From JBBKWQ01 sp037969115 (GTDB lineage: Bacteria > Actinomycetota > Acidimicrobiia > Acidimicrobiales > Ilumatobacteraceae), in contig JBBKWQ010000295.1 in the NCBI GenBank assembly GCA_037969115.1, positions 1 to 9,874 of the forward strand: 9,874 nt of DNA, given 5' to 3'. A program made the translations under genes and the position numbers. The notes under the pieces were generated by a model. It saw only the letters and a program-made list of their open reading frames with translations, searched no databases and had not been told where the DNA came from. The stretch's first letter is position 1, and every line of letters begins with the position of its first letter. Of this stretch, positions 6,465 through 9,874 are shown in pieces.

Positions 6465-7808
6465 TCACGTGTCGAAGACCCGCTGGATGTCGGCGATCGC
6501 CGATGGGCGCGCGAACACCACGACCGAGTCGCCGGCGTGCAGTTCGGTCGGGCCTCGGACGATCTCGCTCGAACCGTCTGGGCGCACCACGGCCCCGAGG
6601 AGCAGGGCCCGCGGAAGGTGAAGATCGGCGACCTTGGCGCCATCGGCGAGGCTCTTGGCGCCGATGATGAACTCGTCGACCTCGATGTCGCTTTCGAGGA
6701 AGGTGGCAACCGACGACGTGCCGCCGCGTAGCTGTCGGAGCACCGCGTTCGCCGATGCGGTGCGCGGGCTCAACGCGGCGTTGATTCCGAACTGCCGTAC
6801 CAACGGGAGCAACGCCAGTCGGTGCAACACCGCCACCGTGAACGCCTGACTCTCGGCTGCGGCGAACGCACAGGCGAGGACATTCGCGGTGTCTTCGCCG
6901 GTGGTGGCAATGACCACGTCCATGCTGGCGACCGATTCCTCCCGGAGCAGATCGGTGTCGGTGATCTCGCCCTCCACGACGGTGACCTTGCGTAGTCGCT
7001 CGGCCAGCGCATTTGCTCGAGCGGGGTCACGCTCGATCAGAGTGATCTCGGCGCCTTCGGACTGGAGCCGCTCGGCCACACGAGTGCCGACGGCTCCGCC
7101 TCCCAACACCATGACCCGGCGGACTCGCCGGTTCGGGACGCCGAGAAGACTGAGGACCCGACGCTGCTGCGACCGGGTCGTGAGCACCCGAACGTGATCA
7201 CCCTCTTGCACCTTCTGGTCGCCACGAGGGATCACGGTCTCGCCGTCGCGGGTGATGGCGCCGAACAGGAATGGCCAGTTTCCTCCCTGCCCGATGTCGG
7301 CGAGCGTGCGATCGGACATGTTCGACGTCTCCCCGATCACGGCCCCCAACACCACGAGCTCGCCACGCTTCATCGGGTAGACCTCGTCGGCGCCCGACAC
7401 GTGCACCAGTTGCATGATCTCGTCGGCGGTGTCGGCATCGGGGTCGATGATCAGGTCGGCACCGACGACTTCGAGGAGGTGGCGGCCGGCGACACCGTGC
7501 AACTCGTCGGTCTGGAGGCGCACCACGGTCATCTTGGCGCCGAGTTCCTTGGCCAGGAGCGAAGCGATGAGGTTCACCTCGTCGTTCTGGGTGACGCCGG
7601 CGACCATTTCGGCGCGGTCGGCACCGGCCCGGATGAGCACCGACGGCACGGCACCACTGCCCACGATCGTCTGCACGTCGAGGTCCGCGCTGATCGTGCT
7701 GGCGATCACCTCGTTCTGCTCGACCACGACGACATCGTGGTTCTCAGCTCCGAGGCGCTGAGCGAGGTACCAGCCGACCTCTCCGGCCCCGACGATGACG
7801 ACATGCAT
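6465..7808 (-). CDS. trkA: Trk potassium uptake regulatory protein TrkA
   Basis: 447 residues, the length of a full double TrkA. It is a cytoplasmic nucleotide-binding ring that gates TrkH. Two tandem RCK units are seen. The first Rossmann domain has G7-A-G-E-V-G12, acidic E30 at the end of beta-2 (favouring NAD(H) over NADP(H)) and TQNDEVNLIAS (73-83), followed by an RCK-C domain at about 145-212. The second has G236-G-G-A-V-G241 with LIERD downstream, TTGEDTANVLA, and a C-terminal RCK-C domain (FIIGAKSLADGAKVADL to the end). Both nucleotide sites look intact. It is the gene upstream of trkH on the same strand, 10 bases apart. The ATG at 7808 has no Shine-Dalgarno. A CATCCT hexamer 7 bases before it could be a degenerate -10 for a leaderless transcript, but this is weak. 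The 52-base gap to the prenyl synthase stop has no convincing hairpin, so read-through from that gene is possible. Confidence 0.95.
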   Translation of the reverse strand: MHVVIVGAGEVGWYLAQRLGAENHDVVVVEQNEVIASTISADLDVQTIVGSGAVPSVLIRAGADRAEMVAGVTQNDEVNLIASLLAKELGAKMTVVRLQTDELHGVAGRHLLEVVGADLIIDPDADTADEIMQLVHVSGADEVYPMKRGELVVLGAVIGETSNMSDRTLADIGQGGNWPFLFGAITRDGETVIPRGDQKVQEGDHVRVLTTRSQQRRVLSLLGVPNRRVRRVMVLGGGAVGTRVAERLQSEGAEITLIERDPARANALAERLRKVTVVEGEITDTDLLREESVASMDVVIATTGEDTANVLACAFAAAESQAFTVAVLHRLALLPLVRQFGINAALSPRTASANAVLRQLRGGTSSVATFLESDIEVDEFIIGAKSLADGAKVADLHLPRALLLGAVVRPDGSSEIVRGPTELHAGDSVVVFARPSAIADIQRVFDT

Positions 7809-7860
7809 TCAGCACAGGATGCTTCATTTGAGCGCCGGAACGAAACAATCGCCCGAAGAT

Positions 7861-8862
7861 TCAGCTCAGCGTGGTCGTCAAGGCGCTGTCGAGGAGGGCC
7901 GACGGTGCCGATCGAAGACACCGCATGGCCTCACCATCGGGCAACGATTCGCAGGCCTCCTCGGCGATCGACACGTACGATCGGGCAACTTCGAGGGCGC
8001 TTTCGACACCGTCGTTGGAGCGCACGATCGAGAGCGCCTTGTCGCGCTCGACGCCGTCGAGCGGCTTCCCCAAAAGATCGAACAGCTCCTGGCCGGCGGC
8101 CGAGCCTGCGGCGAGTGTGCGCAACACGGGCAGGGTGTAGACGCCTTCTTCCATGTCGTGACCAGCCGGCTTGCCGAGTTGTTCGTCGGTTGCGGTGATG
8201 TCGAGCACGTCGTCGACGATCTGGAACACCATGCCGTACGCATTGCCGTATTCGGTGAGCGAGTCGATCGAGGGACGGTCGAGGTTTGCGACGATGGCGC
8301 CGATACGGGCGGCCGTGCCGTAGAGCGACGCGGTCTTGCCGTGGATCGACGCGAGGTAGCTTCGTTCGGACCGAGCGGTGTCGTAGGTGTGGCGGAGTTC
8401 TTCGATCTGCCCTTCGCACAGCCAGCCGATGGTGCGCGCCAGCAGTCCCGCCACTTCGGTACCCAGCGAGGCAGCGATCTCGGACGCGCGCGACAGGAGG
8501 AAGTCGCCGGCCAGGATCGCCTGCAAGTTGCCCCACTTCGCGTTCACCGTGTCGACGCCGCGACGGGTCTCGGCTTCGTCCATCACGTCGTCGTGGTACA
8601 GCGATCCGAGGTGCACGAGTTCGCAGGCCACTCCACCGCGGACCGCATCGTCGGAGACCGGTTGGGCGGCCAGCGACGCCACGACGACCGACAGGACGGG
8701 GCGGAGTCGTTTGCCGCCGGCCACGATGAGGTGCGATGCGATCTCGGTGAGGTAGTCGTCGGAGGTGACGACGGCTCGACGCATCGCCACTTCGATGCGT
8801 GCGCGATCGGCGTCCATACCGTTCAAGCTGAGGAGTGGGGACGTCACCGATACGTCGGACAC
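7861..8862 (-). CDS. Polyprenyl diphosphate synthase (long-chain type)
   Basis: About 333 residues of the trans-isoprenyl diphosphate synthase family (PF00348), which condenses isopentenyl diphosphate onto an allylic primer. In order it has GGKRLRP (49-55), the first Asp-rich motif HDDVMDEA with D91, D92 and D95, R100-R101 after it, K176-T177 in HGKTASL, and the second motif FQIVDDVLD with D217, D218 and D221. All catalytic positions are present. The residues four and five places before the first motif are Ser and Gly. The lack of bulky aromatics there suggests a long product, such as a menaquinone side chain; that is inference. The start is debatable. GTG at 8862 is chosen because TAGCCT lies 7 bases upstream, a leaderless-promoter layout. 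ATG at 8895 (with TTGGAG 10 bases upstream) and GTG at 8847 are alternatives. It is divergent from clpC and the first gene of the minus-strand run containing trkA and trkH. Confidence 0.88.
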   Translation of the reverse strand: MSDVSVTSPLLSLNGMDADRARIEVAMRRAVVTSDDYLTEIASHLIVAGGKRLRPVLSVVVASLAAQPVSDDAVRGGVACELVHLGSLYHDDVMDEAETRRGVDTVNAKWGNLQAILAGDFLLSRASEIAASLGTEVAGLLARTIGWLCEGQIEELRHTYDTARSERSYLASIHGKTASLYGTAARIGAIVANLDRPSIDSLTEYGNAYGMVFQIVDDVLDITATDEQLGKPAGHDMEEGVYTLPVLRTLAAGSAAGQELFDLLGKPLDGVERDKALSIVRSNDGVESALEVARSYVSIAEEACESLPDGEAMRCLRSAPSALLDSALTTTLS

Positions 8863-8869
8863 GTGGTGA

Positions 8870-8875
8870 AGGCTA
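8870..8875 (-). promoter_or_regulatory. Candidate -10 box for leaderless prenyl synthase transcript
   Basis: On the minus strand TAGCCT fits the TANNNT -10 pattern of actinobacteria. It is followed by exactly seven bases and then GTG, so transcription would begin at or next to the start codon. No convincing -35 hexamer is present; TTCATG at a 17-base spacing is only a partial match. This layout is the main reason for choosing the GTG at 8862. Confidence 0.42.
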
Positions 8876-8985
8876 CGTGGTCGGCGGCGAACCATGAAAC
8901 ACCAGCTCCAACCTTCCGATCGCCCGGTCACGTCGGGTCCAGACCAGACATGGCCAGCCGGCGCCGGACCACGCCCGAGCGTCGG

Positions 8986-8991
8986 TAGAGT
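8986..8991 (+). promoter_or_regulatory. Candidate -10 box for clpC
   Basis: TAGAGT within GGTAGAGTG fits TANNNT. It would place the transcription start near 8998 and give a leader of about 30 bases before the clpC ATG. No recognisable -35 hexamer is seen at 16-18 bases upstream, so an activator or an alternative sigma factor may be involved. Confidence 0.4.
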
Positions 8992-9002
8992 GATGCCCTG
9001 TA

Positions 9003-9018
9003 TTCGCCACTCTGCGAA
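9003..9018. promoter_or_regulatory. Inverted repeat TTCGC-N6-GCGAA before clpC
   Basis: A perfect 5-bp inverted repeat around CACTCT. It resembles the ClgR operator of actinobacterial clp genes (core GTTCGC-N5-GCG), but the spacer is six bases, not five. It lies between the candidate -10 and the ATG and touches the AAAGGG ribosome binding site. It could be a protein operator or, in RNA, a small hairpin beside the ribosome binding site. The sequence does not decide between these. Confidence 0.35.
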
Positions 9019-9022
9019 AGGG
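9017..9022 (+). promoter_or_regulatory. Ribosome binding site of clpC
   Basis: AAAGGG followed by six bases and ATG. It fixes the clpC start, and it is the best-spaced Shine-Dalgarno in the window. Its first two bases are part of the right arm of the inverted repeat. Confidence 0.6.
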
Positions 9023-9028
9023 CGACAA

Positions 9029-9874
9029 ATGTTCGAACGCTTTACCGACAGGGCACGCCGGGTCGTGGTCCTCGCACAAGAGGAAGCGCGCCTGCTGAAC
9101 CACAGCTACATCGGCACCGAGCACATCCTGCTCGGCCTCATCCACGAAGGTGAAGGAGTTGCCGCCAAGGCACTCGAATCGCTGGGGATCTCACTCGAAG
9201 CGGTGCGGAACCAGGTCGAGGAGATCATCGGTCAGGGCGGCTCGTCGCCGTCGGGTCACATTCCGTTCACACCTCGCGCCAAGAAGGTGCTCGAGCTCTC
9301 GCTGCGCGAAGCGCTGCAACTCGGTCACAACTACATCGGCACCGAGCACATCCTGCTCGGCCTCATCCGCGAGGGCGAAGGCGTTGCCGCGCAGGTGCTC
9401 GTGAAGCTGGGGGCCGACCTCAGCCGCGTTCGCCAGCAGGTCATTCAGCTGCTCTCGGGTTACCAGGGTCCGTCCGGCAGTGGCGGAGGCCGCAGCGGCG
9501 GTGAGCAGGGCGCGTCCGGCGCTGCCGTCGGCGCGTCGGCAAAAGGCGAAGACGACAAGTCGAACAGCCAGATCCTCGACCAGTTCGGCCGCAACCTCAC
9601 CCAGATGGCCCGCGAGCACAAGCTCGACCCGGTCATCGGCCGCACGCGTGAGCTCGAACGGGTCATGCAGATCCTGTCGCGGCGCACCAAGAACAACCCG
9701 GTGCTCGTCGGTGAGCCCGGCGTCGGCAAGACGGCGATCGTCGAGGGCCTCGCCCAGATGATCGTCAACAACGACGTTCCCGACACCCTGCACGACAAGC
9801 AGCTGTACACCCTCGACCTCGGTGCGCTCGTGGCCGGGTCGCGGTACCGCGGCGATTTCGAGGAACGCCTCAAG
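9029..9874 (+). CDS. clpC: ClpC AAA+ unfoldase, N-terminal part
   Basis: The first 282 codons are in the window; the gene continues to the right. ClpC is the HSP100 ATPase that unfolds substrates and feeds them to ClpP. Two Clp_N repeats are visible (about 1-70 and 78-143), each containing YIGTEHILLGLI, at residues 27 and 102. A Gly/Ser/Ala-rich linker follows (about 144-181), somewhat longer than I recall from mycobacterial ClpC1. Then comes the first AAA+ domain: LDQFGRNLTQMAREHKLDPVIGR, RRTKNNPVLVGEPGVGKT with Walker A K234-T235, and GSRYRGDFEERLK at the edge. The M domain and second ATPase domain lie outside. The ATG at 9029 is supported by AAAGGG six bases upstream and by the family start MFERFTDRARRVV. 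ClpC is assigned over ClpB or ClpA because the N-terminus and the GYQG junction are of ClpC type. A candidate promoter and an inverted repeat precede it. Confidence 0.96.
   Translation, partial: MFERFTDRARRVVVLAQEEARLLNHSYIGTEHILLGLIHEGEGVAAKALESLGISLEAVRNQVEEIIGQGGSSPSGHIPFTPRAKKVLELSLREALQLGHNYIGTEHILLGLIREGEGVAAQVLVKLGADLSRVRQQVIQLLSGYQGPSGSGGGRSGGEQGASGAAVGASAKGEDDKSNSQILDQFGRNLTQMAREHKLDPVIGRTRELERVMQILSRRTKNNPVLVGEPGVGKTAIVEGLAQMIVNNDVPDTLHDKQLYTLDLGALVAGSRYRGDFEERLK
9106..9143 (+). repeat. Direct repeat copy 1 in the clpC N-terminal domain
   Basis: A 38-base stretch identical to 9331-9368, 225 bases (75 codons) apart. Both encode YIGTEHILLGLI in equivalent positions of the two Clp_N repeats, so this is intragenic duplication typical of the family and not a mobile element. 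Confidence 0.9.
9331..9368 (+). repeat. Direct repeat copy 2 in the clpC N-terminal domain
   Basis: The second copy of the 38-base repeat, in the second Clp_N motif. The bases flanking it in the two repeats diverge quickly, while this core is identical even at synonymous sites. Confidence 0.9.

Noticed and set aside
6455..6709. N-terminal extension of TrkH into trkA
   Set aside because: It is a Ser/Arg-rich out-of-frame reading of trkA; the GTG at 6454 lies just after the trkA stop.
7809..7860. Terminator or small RNA between the prenyl synthase and trkA
   Set aside because: Only a 4-bp AGCA/TGCT pairing is visible, with no T-run and nothing resembling a known RNA.
8032..8988. Long plus-strand frame opposite the prenyl synthase (from about 7795 to 8988)
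   Set aside because: It is the mirror frame of the synthase with no recognisable motif. All synthase catalytic motifs are intact on the minus strand.
8863..9028. CIRCE or HAIR heat-shock operator before clpC
   Set aside because: Neither the TTAGCACTC-N9-GAGTGCTAA nor the CTTGAGT-N7-ACTCAAG pattern occurs; only the shorter TTCGC/GCGAA repeat is present.
9191..9873. Minus-strand open frames opposite clpC
   Set aside because: They are antisense to an unmistakable clpC sequence and contain no domain of their own.

Overview
The window is an ordinary, densely packed stretch of a high-GC bacterial chromosome. GC-rich third codon positions, many GTG starts, few Shine-Dalgarno sites, actinobacterial-style TANNNT -10 boxes and a ClpC with the actinobacterial N-terminal style point to an actinomycete. 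A free-living Acidimicrobiia-type lineage (Ilumatobacter-like) would fit, but that placement is inference from the proteins as read and not from any database search. I see no mobile element, CRISPR array, phage gene, tRNA or rRNA. No gap between genes exceeds 300 bases. The largest is the divergent promoter region at 8863-9028.

Left block (1-2299, minus strand): a three-gene unit, transcribed right to left. It runs from an AI-2E family membrane permease, to a type II (Rhizobium etli-type) L-asparaginase, to the start of an MBL-fold metallo-hydrolase cut by the window edge. Both junctions are 4-base ATGA overlaps, so translation is probably coupled. Almost back to back with it, on the plus strand at 2309-3178, is an MpaB/DUF2236-family heme oxygenase-like protein.

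Middle and right block (3141-8862, minus strand): five genes read right to left. They are a long-chain-type polyprenyl diphosphate synthase, TrkA and TrkH (a K+ uptake pair), a cytoplasmic cyclophilin, and a YcaQ/AlkX-type DNA glycosylase carrying a QxD motif. The last of these converges with and overlaps the mpaB-like gene by 38 bp. The Trk pair works as a unit: TrkA is the NAD(H)-binding gating subunit and TrkH the membrane pore. The other genes are neighbours without an obvious shared pathway.

Right edge (9029 onward, plus strand): the first 282 codons of clpC, the AAA+ unfoldase of the Clp protease. It diverges from the polyprenyl synthase gene. The intergenic region holds candidate promoters for both genes and a TTCGC-N6-GCGAA inverted repeat just before the clpC ribosome binding site.

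I found no clear undescribed system. The items most worth a second look are small regulatory features (the hairpin before the cyclophilin, the inverted repeat before clpC, the leaderless-start signature of the prenyl synthase) and the tightly coupled permease/asparaginase/hydrolase unit.
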